NCBI RefSeq assembly: GCF_029846235.1 | Contig: NZ_JARVWP010000012.1 | Location: forward strand, 124,001-188,000 | Reading direction: 5' to 3' | Length of the DNA stretch: 64,000 nucleotides | Origin: Bradyrhizobium sp. CER78 | GTDB lineage: Bacteria > Pseudomonadota > Alphaproteobacteria > Rhizobiales > Xanthobacteraceae | Shown: piece by piece, positions 18,230 through 25,931 of the stretch | Layout: the number at the start of each line of letters is the position of its first letter | Position numbering within the stretch: position 1 is the stretch's first letter | Notes under the pieces: generated by a model | What the model was told of the DNA's origin: nothing | What the model saw: only the letters and a program-made list of their open reading frames with translations | The model's database searches: none | Program-made: the position numbers and the translations under genes

Positions 18230-19789
18230 CTACGGCCGCGTCGACATGTTGCTCGGCGGCCCGGCCTTGCGGATCGGCTCGGCGAGGCGCGCGAACTCGC
18301 ACAGCAGCGAGCGCGTCTTGCGCGGATCGATCACCTCCTCGACCCAGAACTTCTCCGCCGAGCGGAACGGCGAGCGCAGCTTGTTGAGGCGATCTTCGAT
18401 CTCGCGCAGCTTGGCGGCGGGATCTTCGGCCGCATCGATCTCGGCGCGATAAGCGGCTTCGATGCCGCCTTCGAGCGGCAGCGAGCCCCAATAGGCCGAC
18501 GGCCAGGCATAGCGCATCGAGAAGCGGTTAGCCGGCTGATGCACCACACCGGCGACGCCGAAGGCATTGCGGATGATGATGGTGCACCAGGGCACCGTGC
18601 TCTGGTTCACCGCGGCCATCGCCCGCACGCCGTGGCGGATGGTCGCCGACTTCTCCGCCTCGAGCCCGATCATGAAGCCGGGGCAATCCATCAGATAGAC
18701 CACCGGCAGATGGAAGGTCTCGGCGAAGTCGACCCAGCGCACAACCTTCTGACAGGCGTCCGAAGTCCACGAACCGCCATAGTGGAACGGATCGCTGGCG
18801 AGCAGCAGTACCGCCCTGCCCTCGATCCGCGCCAGGCCTGTGATGATCGGGCGGCCGAAATTGGCGGCGACCTCGAAGAACGAGCCCTTGTCGACGACCG
18901 CTTCGATGATCGGCCGCATCTTGTAGACCTGCCGGCGGTTACGCGGCACGGCCTTCATGAGCGATTCCTCGGCGCGCTCCGGGTCGTCGGTGCAGGGAAT
19001 GGTCGGCGGCAAATCGTAGACCGACGACGGCAGGTAGGACAGGAAGCGCCGCGCGTAATCGAACGCCTCCTCTTCCGTCTCGACCGCCTGGTCGATCGCG
19101 CCGGCGCGGGTCTGGATGTCGGCGCCGCCGAGCTCCTGCTTGGTCAGATCCTGGCCCAGGCGCTTCACCACCGGCGGACCGGCAACGAACATCGCGGAGT
19201 TCTTGGTCATGACCGAGTAATGCGTGGCCGCGAGGCGCGCGGCGCCAAGGCCTGCGACCGAGCCGAGCCCGAGGCCGACTACCGGCACGCGCGCCAGATT
19301 GGCGGTCGTGTACCAGTACCAGCGCGTGCCGCCGACGCCGCCGGGCAGATTGGCCGCGCCGCGGGTCTCGATGGTCTTCACCGAGCCGCCACCGCCCGAG
19401 CCCTCGATCACGCGGACGATCGGCAGGCGGAAGTCGTGCGCCATCTCCTCCGCCATCAACGGCTTGGCCGAAATCGATGCATCCGCCGAGCCGCCGCGCA
19501 CGGTGAAATCGTCGCCGACCACGACCACGGTGCGGCCGTCAACCCTGGCCCGGCCGAACACGCAGTTCGCCGGCGTCAGATTCTTGAGTTCGTTGCTCTC
19601 GTCGTATTCTGCGATGCCGGAGATGGCCCCGACCTCGTGAAAACTATTCTGGTCGACGAGCTTGTCGATGCGCTCACGAACCGTGAGCCGGCCCTGGTCG
19701 CGTTGCCGCTTGACCTTGTCAACGCCTCCCATCTCCCGCGCGAACGCTTCGCGCCGGGCGAGGTCGTCGAGTTCCGGCTTCCAGTTCAT
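18230..19789 (-). CDS. Acyl-CoA carboxylase, carboxyltransferase (beta) subunit
   Basis: 519 residues, typical for propionyl/methylcrotonyl-CoA carboxylase beta chains. The start MNWKPELDDLARREAFAREM matches the family. Segments seen: VVGDDFTVRGGSADASISAK, the GGGSVKTIETRGAANLPGG region, NSAMFVAGPPVVKRLG, and PVVYLMDCPGFMIGLEAEKS with AAVNQSTVPWCTIIIRNAFGVAG (the carboxybiotin/acyl-CoA pocket). It transfers the carboxyl group from biotin to an acyl-CoA. Its 5' end overlaps the IclR gene by 71 bp. A free biotin carrier gene lies at 20824, but no biotin carboxylase subunit is in the window. Confidence 0.92.
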   Translation of the reverse strand: MNWKPELDDLARREAFAREMGGVDKVKRQRDQGRLTVRERIDKLVDQNSFHEVGAISGIAEYDESNELKNLTPANCVFGRARVDGRTVVVVGDDFTVRGGSADASISAKPLMAEEMAHDFRLPIVRVIEGSGGGGSVKTIETRGAANLPGGVGGTRWYWYTTANLARVPVVGLGLGSVAGLGAARLAATHYSVMTKNSAMFVAGPPVVKRLGQDLTKQELGGADIQTRAGAIDQAVETEEEAFDYARRFLSYLPSSVYDLPPTIPCTDDPERAEESLMKAVPRNRRQVYKMRPIIEAVVDKGSFFEVAANFGRPIITGLARIEGRAVLLLASDPFHYGGSWTSDACQKVVRWVDFAETFHLPVVYLMDCPGFMIGLEAEKSATIRHGVRAMAAVNQSTVPWCTIIIRNAFGVAGVVHQPANRFSMRYAWPSAYWGSLPLEGGIEAAYRAEIDAAEDPAAKLREIEDRLNKLRSPFRSAEKFWVEEVIDPRKTRSLLCEFARLAEPIRKAGPPSNMSTRP

Positions 19790-20708
19790 TCATTGCCTCC
19801 GTCTTGATGATTTTGTTGTTGTTATGGGCGGTCACCGGAAGCGACTTGCGTTCGATCCGATTGTTGAAGATGTCGCCATCGGCGCCTTCGAGCAGGCTGC
19901 CGAGTGCGGCGGCGAGGTCGACCATTTGCGGCGCGACCTCGCGATGCAGGCGCGCCTCGTCATACATCGCCGAGAGCAGGCCGATCGTGGTGACCACATA
20001 GGTCTGATATTGCGGCGACCACAGCGGCACCGCGACGCCGTTGATGTGCGGGCTCCACAGGCCGCAGGCGACGACATAGCCGTGCTCCTGCAGATGCCGG
20101 CGGTTGGCCGCGATGCGCGGCGTCAGCATCTTGGCACCCTCGGGCAGCTCGCCTTCCATCTCAGCGATCAGCGCATCACCGATCGCAGGATCGAGCGCTG
20201 CGGTGTAGGCGTGGCCGGCGGCGGTGGTCGCCATCGAGATGCGGCTGCCGGTCGCTTCATGCAGGCCGAGCGCATTCGCCGCGCGCGCGAACTCTAGATA
20301 GACCAGATGAAAGCGGTCGGGGATGACGAAGCCCACGGTGCCGGGCAACTGATCGGCGACATCCTGCAAACGCAGCCGGATCAGGTTGCGAAGCTGCAGC
20401 CCCTTCATCATCGTTGTGCTCATCGCGACCGCGCTCGGACCGATGCGATATTTCTGATCGCGCGGCAGATAGACGAGCTGTCCCATCCGCGTCAGCGTGT
20501 GCGTCAAGCGCGACACCGTCGAACGCGGCAGGCCGCAGCGGTTCGAGATCTCGAGATTGCCGAGGCGCGCTTCATGTCCCTCGAAGCACCGCAATACGTC
20601 AAACGCGCGCGACACCACCTGGATCACATCGCCATCGCCAGTCTCGCTGGCGAGCATTCCCTGCCTGCTAAGCCGTTCCGAGCGCCGTCCCATCTTGTTT
20701 GGCTCCAT
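19719..20708 (-). CDS. IclR-family transcriptional regulator
   Basis: 329 residues from the ATG at 20708 (324 from an internal ATG at 20693). The winged helix lies at about residues 28-90 (AFDVLRCFEGHEARLGNLEI, then GLPRSTVSRLTHTLTRMG, then LPRDQKYRIG). The effector domain is the C-terminal 180 residues, with TATAGHAYTAALDPAIGDAL-like sequence and ANRRHLQEHGYVVACG. Family members usually have about 250-280 residues; here the tail after residue 300 (NNNKIIKTEAMNELEAG) runs through the carboxylase start. That implies a lost stop codon or strong translational coupling. It probably regulates the carboxylase and the divergent biotin carrier gene. An inverted-repeat cluster covers its start. Confidence 0.88.
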   Translation of the reverse strand: MEPNKMGRRSERLSRQGMLASETGDGDVIQVVSRAFDVLRCFEGHEARLGNLEISNRCGLPRSTVSRLTHTLTRMGQLVYLPRDQKYRIGPSAVAMSTTMMKGLQLRNLIRLRLQDVADQLPGTVGFVIPDRFHLVYLEFARAANALGLHEATGSRISMATTAAGHAYTAALDPAIGDALIAEMEGELPEGAKMLTPRIAANRRHLQEHGYVVACGLWSPHINGVAVPLWSPQYQTYVVTTIGLLSAMYDEARLHREVAPQMVDLAAALGSLLEGADGDIFNNRIERKSLPVTAHNNNKIIKTEAMNELEAGTRRPRPARSVRAGDGRR

Positions 20709-20731
20709 TCCGTCTTGCGGAATAAAATTCC
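20707..20731. promoter_or_regulatory. Candidate IclR operator
   Basis: Three ATTCC/GGAAT half-sites alternate: ATTCCG-N5-CGGAAT (20707-20723), then GGAATAAAATTCC (20719-20731). The outer one overlaps the ATG at 20708, so the protein may in fact start at 20693. The spacing resembles IclR-family GGAAT/ATTCC operators. Autoregulation plus control of the divergent biotin carrier gene is likely (inference). Confidence 0.45.
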
Positions 20732-20823
20732 ACTTGCAGATGAAGCTACCTCAGGCAATCTGCCGCGACAACAAAAAGCCGTTCGCCGGATGAAATTTCC
20801 GCTAGACGGTATCGGAGAGTGGA

Positions 20824-21045
20824 ATGCCAGAGATCAAGGTTGTGACCGAAGTTGCCGGGCGCGTTTGCGCGCTTCCTGTTGAAGCCGGCAACAGTATCGG
20901 CGATGGCGACGAGATTGCGTTCGTCGAAGCGATGAAGATGGAGATACCGGTCACATCGACGGCAGCAGGCAAAATCAAGTCGATTCTGGTGAGGATTGAC
21001 GACGTCATCGCCGAAGGCCAGGCGATCGCGATCGTCGAGACCTGA
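20824..21045 (+). CDS. Biotin carboxyl carrier protein, stand-alone
   Basis: 73 residues, almost exactly one biotinyl domain. The biotinylation motif is VEAMKMEIP with Lys38, flanked by AGRVCALPVEAGNSIGDGDE and the mirrored strand AGKIKSILVRIDDVIAEGQ. It is biotinylated by BirA and passes carboxyl groups between the carboxylase and carboxyltransferase subunits. It is divergent from the IclR gene and the carboxyltransferase gene, so it probably works with that subunit. No biotin carboxylase domain is fused or adjacent. Confidence 0.85.
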   Translation: MPEIKVVTEVAGRVCALPVEAGNSIGDGDEIAFVEAMKMEIPVTSTAAGKIKSILVRIDDVIAEGQAIAIVET

Positions 21046-21136
21046 CGGCGGGCGTGCCGCCGCCTCGCGCGGATCAAATTCCCAGATGCCGCATCCTGGG
21101 TGGTGGTTGCCTTGCAGCCAACGCAACGGCGCACGC

Positions 21137-21185
21137 TGTTTCGCTTTCGAAACATTCCTCATCAAAAAGTTTCGTATGACGAAAC
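21137..21185. promoter_or_regulatory. Twin palindromes upstream of the glutaminase
   Basis: Two perfect palindromes share the half-site GTTTCG: TGTTTCG-CTTT-CGAAACA (21137-21154) and GTTTCGT-ATG-ACGAAAC (21169-21185). Their centres are about 31.5 bp apart, near three helical turns, and they lie 130-180 bp upstream of the glutaminase ATG. The hairpin CGGCGG-GCGTG-CCGCCG at 21046-21062 follows the biotin carrier gene. A matching half-site CGAAACA also occurs at 23931-23937, next to the CMD gene start. Apart from this the 21046-21317 gap has no gene. Confidence 0.5.
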
Positions 21186-21317
21186 AAATGCCGAGCAACC
21201 GCTCGTTTTGTGAACATCTGTTCGAAAGTCGACATCCTCTCGCGCCGGCCGCCTCACGGCTGACGTCGAGGCGCGCTCGGTTGCGCGCGCCCTGATTGCG
21301 TTGCACAACAGGAGGCG

Positions 21318-23177
21318 ATGAAACGATCGCCTCCTCCCGTCACTGCCTCTACCGTCAACTGGGCCCGCTCGCAGCCGCCGCTGCTGCGGTTTCTGCACAC
21401 TTGTTATGCAGACTTCCTCCCGGAGGAAGCCGGCGCGGTTGCCGACTACATCCCGGAGCTCGGCAAGGCCGATCCCGCCCATTTTGGCATCAGCCTGGCG
21501 ACCCTCGACGGCCATGTCTATGAGGTCGGCGACACCAGGGTGCCCTTCACCATCCAGTCGATGTCGAAGCCGTTCGTGTTCGCGCTCGCGCTGGACACGC
21601 TGGGCGCCGAGCGGGTGGAAAGCGTGATCGGCGTCGAACCATCAGGCGACCCCTTCAACTCGATCCGGCTCAATGCCGACAACCATCCGTTCAATGCGAT
21701 GGTGAACGCCGGCGCGATCGCCTGCTCGGGCCTGCTCCATGCCGACAAGGGCGACGGCGCGTTCGATTATATCCGTCACGCGCTCGGCCGTTTCGCCGGC
21801 CGCGAGCTCGAGGTCGACGAGGCGGTCTACGCCTCCGAGAGCGCCACCGGCGACCGCAACCGGGCGATCGGCTACCTGCTGCGCACCAACAGCGTGATCA
21901 CCGAGAACGTGCCGGCGGTGCTCGACGTCTATTTCCGGCAATGCGCCATCCTCGTCACCGCGCGCGACACCGCCGTGATGGCGGCGACGCTCGCCAACCG
22001 CGGCATCAACCCGCTGACCGGCGAGCAGGTGGTGACGCCCTACGCGATCGCGCGCACACTGTCGGTGATGACCTCGTCGGGCATGTACGACTTCGCCGGC
22101 GAATGGATCTACCGCGTCGGCATTCCGGCCAAGAGCGGCGTCGGCGGCGGTATCCTGGCGGCGCTGCCGGCGCGGCTCGGGCTCGGCAGCTACTCGCCGA
22201 AGCTCGACAAGCACGGCAACAGCGTGCGCGGCATCAAGGTCTGCGAGACGCTGTCGGCGCATTACGATTTGCATATGCTGAACCGCAGCGACGACGCCCG
22301 CCACAGCATCATTGCCGACTACAATATCGGCAAGAACCCGTCGCGCCGGGTGCGGCGGCCGCAGGAACAGGAGATCCTGGCCAAGCACTTCCAGGAGGTG
22401 CGCGTGATCGAACTGGTCGGCACGCTGTCGCTCTCCAATGTCGACTACGTCTCGCGCCGCCTCGCCGGCAGCCCGCGACCGGAGTTCGTGATCTTCGACC
22501 TGCGCCGCGTCACCGCGACCACGCGCGCGGGTGCCCGGCTGGTCGCGGAGGCTTTCCAGGAACTGGCGGAGCTCGGCGTCACCGTGATCCTCTCCGGCAT
22601 CAAGCGCACCTCGCGCGAATGGACCACGATCAGCGAGTGGACCAACCGGCTCGGCAACATCAGGGATTTCTACCTGCTCGACACCGCAATCGAATGGGCC
22701 GAGGACCAGATCGTCTACCGATACGGCGGCTCGATCGACTTCTTCGAGACGACAGAGCTTTCCGAGCAGCCGCTGCTGGCCGGATTGAACGAGGCTGAGA
22801 TCGCCGACCTCGCGTCGCTCTGCGCGGTCCGGACCTACCAGCCGAACCAGAAGATCATCACCGCGGGCACCGATGCGGCCTCGCTGTTCTTCCTGCGCAG
22901 CGGCGTGGTCCACGTCACCCTGCCCGACGGCATCCGGCTCGCGACCCTGACCGCCGGCATGGCGTTCGGCGAGATGGCGCTGCTGGAACCGACGCGCTCG
23001 GCCGACGTGGTCGCCGACATGTCGGCGACCGCCTATGAAATGACGATCAAGGATTTCGAGCGCTTCCGCGAACAGCATCCGCGCGCCGGCGAGCGGATCA
23101 TGCGCAACCTCGCGCAGATTCTCGCCGAGCGGCTGATCGTGGCGAACGCGAAGGTGGATCTGCTAACGTCGGGGTAG
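21318..23177 (+). CDS. glsA: Glutaminase with STAS and cyclic-nucleotide-binding domains
   Basis: 619 residues, about twice a plain glutaminase A. Residues about 20-310 are the beta-lactamase-like glutaminase: FTIQSMSKPF with the S81-x-x-K84 catalytic pair, GVEPSGDPFNS, NAMVNAGAIACS and RNRAIGYLLR. Residues about 350-460 are a STAS domain (VDYVSRRLAGSPRPEFVIFDLRRV). Residues about 480-600 are a cyclic-nucleotide-binding domain with SLFFLRSGVVHVTL and the phosphate cassette FGEMALLEPTRSADVVA, which keeps the Arg needed to bind a cyclic nucleotide. It converts glutamine to glutamate and ammonia, presumably under cAMP or cGMP control. Upstream lie twin palindromes. Confidence 0.9.
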   Translation: MKRSPPPVTASTVNWARSQPPLLRFLHTCYADFLPEEAGAVADYIPELGKADPAHFGISLATLDGHVYEVGDTRVPFTIQSMSKPFVFALALDTLGAERVESVIGVEPSGDPFNSIRLNADNHPFNAMVNAGAIACSGLLHADKGDGAFDYIRHALGRFAGRELEVDEAVYASESATGDRNRAIGYLLRTNSVITENVPAVLDVYFRQCAILVTARDTAVMAATLANRGINPLTGEQVVTPYAIARTLSVMTSSGMYDFAGEWIYRVGIPAKSGVGGGILAALPARLGLGSYSPKLDKHGNSVRGIKVCETLSAHYDLHMLNRSDDARHSIIADYNIGKNPSRRVRRPQEQEILAKHFQEVRVIELVGTLSLSNVDYVSRRLAGSPRPEFVIFDLRRVTATTRAGARLVAEAFQELAELGVTVILSGIKRTSREWTTISEWTNRLGNIRDFYLLDTAIEWAEDQIVYRYGGSIDFFETTELSEQPLLAGLNEAEIADLASLCAVRTYQPNQKIITAGTDAASLFFLRSGVVHVTLPDGIRLATLTAGMAFGEMALLEPTRSADVVADMSATAYEMTIKDFERFREQHPRAGERIMRNLAQILAERLIVANAKVDLLTSG

Positions 23178-23184
23178 CTCTTTC

Positions 23185-23343
23185 TTCTCCCTCGCCCCGC
23201 TCCTGCGCGGAGAGGGTTGGGGTGAGGGGCTGCATCCGCAAAATAGCTTCGAGTTGACTCGCGGAGGCTCCCCCTCACCCGGACCGCATTCCGCTTCGCT
23301 GCATGCGCTCCGACCTCTCCCCGCAAGCGGGGCGAGGCGAAGG
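23185..23343. repeat. Palindromic intergenic element
   Basis: TTCTCCCTCGCCCCGCTCC near 23185 pairs with the mirrored GGGGCGAGGCGAAG ending near 23343. Inside are GGTTGGGGTGAGGGGC and CCCCCTCACCCGG. It lies between the convergent glutaminase and CMD genes and may terminate both. Confidence 0.6.
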
Positions 23344-23365
23344 AACCTGCGCCCGTGGTTAGAGC

Positions 23366-23893
23366 TCAGCTCACCACTTCCGTCACCGGCTGCATGTCGA
23401 TCTCGAATGTCTCGAGAAACTTCGACGTCATGATGTAGAAGCCGACCGAGAGCTGCAGCTCGATCAGCGCGGCCGGCGTCAACAGCGCCGCGATCGCCTT
23501 GAAGGTCGCATCGGTCGGCTTCTTCAGCTTGACGATCTCGTCGGTGAAGGCGAGCGCGGCGCGCTGCACCTCGTTGAAGCAGCTCGCGGACTGCCAGTTC
23601 TCGAGCGCTGCGTTCTGCTCGTCGGTGACGCCGACATTCTTGCCGATGCGCTTGTGCGCGACGATCTCGTAAGGCGCCTCGCAGAGAATGCCGGTGCGGG
23701 TGATCGCAAGCTCGCGCACGATCGGATCGAGCTCACCCTTGTGCCGAATCGCGCCGCCGAGCCGGCAGTACTGTTCAAAGTAGCTCGGCGAATGCGCCAT
23801 CATGCGGAAGATATTGGCGTTGCGGTTCTTATCGAGGATCTCGCGGGTGCGCGGGCTCGCCTTCGCGGAATCGGAGTAGTCGATACGGGCCAT
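23366..23893 (-). CDS. Carboxymuconolactone-decarboxylase-family protein
   Basis: 175 residues, an AhpD/CMD-like helical protein. The conserved core is RELAITRTGILCEAPYEIVAHKR (residues 60-82): Glu61 and His80 are present, but only one Cys (71) remains instead of the AhpD CXXC. Peroxidase-type disulfide chemistry is therefore unlikely, and it is probably a CMD-type or unknown lyase. It lies 72 bp downstream of the micro-ORF promoter region, on the opposite strand. A CGAAACA half-site shared with the glutaminase operator lies just upstream of its start. Confidence 0.85.
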   Translation of the reverse strand: MARIDYSDSAKASPRTREILDKNRNANIFRMMAHSPSYFEQYCRLGGAIRHKGELDPIVRELAITRTGILCEAPYEIVAHKRIGKNVGVTDEQNAALENWQSASCFNEVQRAALAFTDEIVKLKKPTDATFKAIAALLTPAALIELQLSVGFYIMTSKFLETFEIDMQPVTEVVS

Positions 23894-24139
23894 TTCCTAA
23901 CCTTGATCTTGCTATCGTTTCTGTCGGGTTCGAAACAGTAACTGCCGGCCGTCGCAGGAGCAACACGCGCGAGTCAAATTGCCGCCGCATTCCCAGACAA
24001 CCCTGCCAAAGTCGATATTCGCTGAGTGGGGACTCGTCAAAAGCGAATGCTCGACGCGGGGTGTTCCGAGTACAAAAATCTGGCCGTCTTGCGCGCTCTC
24101 GGCGCAACGATGAGTCACGCCCAAGTCTAGGGGAAACGC

Positions 24140-24241
24140 ATGAAGGAAGCCACCAAGAGGGCGGCCTCGGAAGCGCTTGCGCAAATGCTGGCGGTGACGG
24201 CGATGCTCGTCATCGCCAGCTTTGTATTTTATTGGCGATAG
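24140..24241 (+). CDS. Micro-ORF encoding a 33-residue membrane peptide
   Basis: The ATG at 24140 follows AGGGGAA with 4-6 bp spacing, a strong ribosome-binding site. The product is a basic N-terminus (MKEATKRAASEALAQM) then one transmembrane helix (LAVTAMLVIASFVFYW) ending in R. It matches the size and design of small membrane proteins. It lies between the divergent CMD gene and the convergent DUF35 gene, in a 420-bp gap that otherwise shows nothing. Confidence 0.45.
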   Translation: MKEATKRAASEALAQMLAVTAMLVIASFVFYWR

Positions 24242-24313
24242 TATCCGCAACTAGAGGGGCAAGAATGATCTGGATCAGCCTGGTTTCGCGTTCTGACCGG
24301 ATCGTTCAGCCCC

Positions 24314-24673
24314 TCATTTCGCCTTTGCGAAATACGGCACCAGCCGTCCCGCAAATTGCGTGAAGCGTGCCAAGACCTTGTCGCCGATGGCGAGGTCGTT
24401 GTCGCCATGGGCCATCATGCGAAAGCCCTCGTCGGCATCGACCAGCACGATGTTGTAGGGCACATGCGCCCGCGTCTCCGGCGTTGCGGCGCGGCAGACC
24501 AGTGACGTCGCATAGACCGTCCCCGCCCCGCTCGCACGATGCTCGGCCAGATCAGGCGAGCCGCAAGCCGCGCAAAAACTGCGGCGGAAATATTGCCGCG
24601 CGCCGCAGGCGCTGCAGGTCTGATAGACGATGGCTTCCGCACCCTTGGTCCAGTCAGCGATCGGTCCACTCAT
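24314..24673 (-). CDS. DUF35 zinc-ribbon/OB-fold protein
   Basis: 119 residues from the ATG at 24673, which overlaps the thiolase-like stop codon (ATGA). The zinc ribbon is C20-x2-C23 and C34-x2-C37 (TCSACGARQYFRRSFCAACG), followed by the OB-fold half (GTVYATSLVCR, PYNIVLVDADEGFRMMAHG). DUF35 proteins pair with thiolase-like partners as acyl-CoA-binding accessory subunits. The translational coupling to the thiolase-like gene upstream strongly suggests a complex. An AUG further upstream would read through Arg-rich nonsense and is rejected. Confidence 0.88.
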   Translation of the reverse strand: MSGPIADWTKGAEAIVYQTCSACGARQYFRRSFCAACGSPDLAEHRASGAGTVYATSLVCRAATPETRAHVPYNIVLVDADEGFRMMAHGDNDLAIGDKVLARFTQFAGRLVPYFAKAK

Positions 24674-25806
24674 CGCACGCGCTCCAGGAACATGCTGACG
24701 TGCGACGACAGCACGCCGCCGTCGCCGTGCAGCAGCGCGACCGAAGCGTCGCGCACCTGGCGGTTTTCGGCGCGGCCGGTCATCTGCAGATGGGTCTCGA
24801 CCAGATGCGCCATCGCGCCGCCGACGCCGCAATGACCGTAGCTGAGCAGGCCGCCATGGGTGTTGAGCGGCATCTCGCCATCCCTATTGAAATAGCCGGC
24901 ACGCACCCGCGCCGCCGCCTCGCCGCGCCCGGCAAGGCCGAGATCTTCCAGCAGCATCGCCAGCGTGATCGTGAAGCTGTCGTAGACTGCGGCGTAACGC
25001 ACGTCCGAGATCGCGATGCCCGACGCCTGCTTCGCTTTCGCGATCGAAATCTCCGCACCGAGCTCGCTGAGCGCAGGCGCCGCCGTGACGTGCTGATGGG
25101 TGTGCGCCTGGGCGCAGCCGCGGATGCGGACCCGCCTGTCTCCGGTCGGCTCGCGGCTGATCACGCAGGCCGCGCCGCCGTCGGACACCGGGCAGCAATC
25201 GAGCAGTTTGAGCGGCATCGCCACCGGCTTCGAAGCCATCACATCGGCAACCGTGATCGGCTCGTGGAACTGCGCGCCGGGATGCGTCAGCGCGTGCTTG
25301 CGCATCAGCACCGCGAACTCGGCGAGATCCTCTTGCGTCAGGCCGTATTCGTGCATGTAGCGGGTCGCGACCAGGCCGTAATAGGCCGGGATCGTCGGCC
25401 CCAGCGTCACCTCGTAGTCGGGATGCCCGACCTGGGCCAGCGCCTGGATCGAGGCGTCGCGGCTCTGCCCGGTCAGCCGGTTCTCGCCGCCGACCACCAG
25501 CACGTGCTTCGCCACGCCGGCATCGACCAGATGATGCGCCAGCATGGTCATCGCGAGGCCTGTGGCGCCGCCGACCTGCACGGCGTGAGCGTAGGATGGG
25601 CTGATGCCGAAATGCTCGGCGAACACGGTGGCCAGCATGATGTGCGGCGAGACCGTCGAGTAGCCGCACAGGATGCCGTCGATGTCGGAGCGCTTCAGCC
25701 CGGCGTCTGCGATCGCAAGCTCGGCGGCCTTGCTCATCAGGTCGAGCGAGGACAGGCCTTCATGCTTGCCGTAGGACGTGAGGCCGACGCCGGTGACGAA
25801 GCTCAT
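24670..25806 (-). CDS. Thiolase-superfamily protein lacking the nucleophilic Cys
   Basis: 378 residues, SCP-x-like thiolase fold. The position of the active Cys reads A-V-Q-V-G-G-A-T-G (residues 75-83), so the nucleophile is absent. The later region NTHGGLLSYGHCGVGG keeps His325 with Cys326 beside it, and Tyr275 (VYDSFTI) and Tyr323 are present, spaced 48 apart. Family knowledge: the steroid aldolase Ltp2, a thiolase relative working with a DUF35 partner, also lost the Cys and uses tyrosines. This protein may therefore be a retro-aldolase or acyl-CoA lyase. It is coupled to the DUF35 gene by an ATGA overlap. Confidence 0.85.
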   Translation of the reverse strand: MSFVTGVGLTSYGKHEGLSSLDLMSKAAELAIADAGLKRSDIDGILCGYSTVSPHIMLATVFAEHFGISPSYAHAVQVGGATGLAMTMLAHHLVDAGVAKHVLVVGGENRLTGQSRDASIQALAQVGHPDYEVTLGPTIPAYYGLVATRYMHEYGLTQEDLAEFAVLMRKHALTHPGAQFHEPITVADVMASKPVAMPLKLLDCCPVSDGGAACVISREPTGDRRVRIRGCAQAHTHQHVTAAPALSELGAEISIAKAKQASGIAISDVRYAAVYDSFTITLAMLLEDLGLAGRGEAAARVRAGYFNRDGEMPLNTHGGLLSYGHCGVGGAMAHLVETHLQMTGRAENRQVRDASVALLHGDGGVLSSHVSMFLERVR

Positions 25807-25828
25807 TTCAGCTCACCTCTCTCAGAGC

Positions 25829-25908
25829 GTCATTCCGGGGCGATGCGAAGCATCGAACCCGGAATCTCGAGATTCCGGGTCTGGTCCTTCGGACCATCCC
25901 GGAATGAC
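25829..25908. repeat. Dispersed palindromic repeat, family B
   Basis: An 80-bp copy nearly identical to 3849-3928, bounded by GTCATTCCGG and CCGGAATGAC with GGAATCTCGAGATTCC inside. It separates the acyl-CoA dehydrogenase gene from the thiolase-like gene, so the downstream pair may need its own promoter or readthrough. Confidence 0.85.
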
Positions 25909-25931
25909 GGCCTACAATGACTTGCATCATC

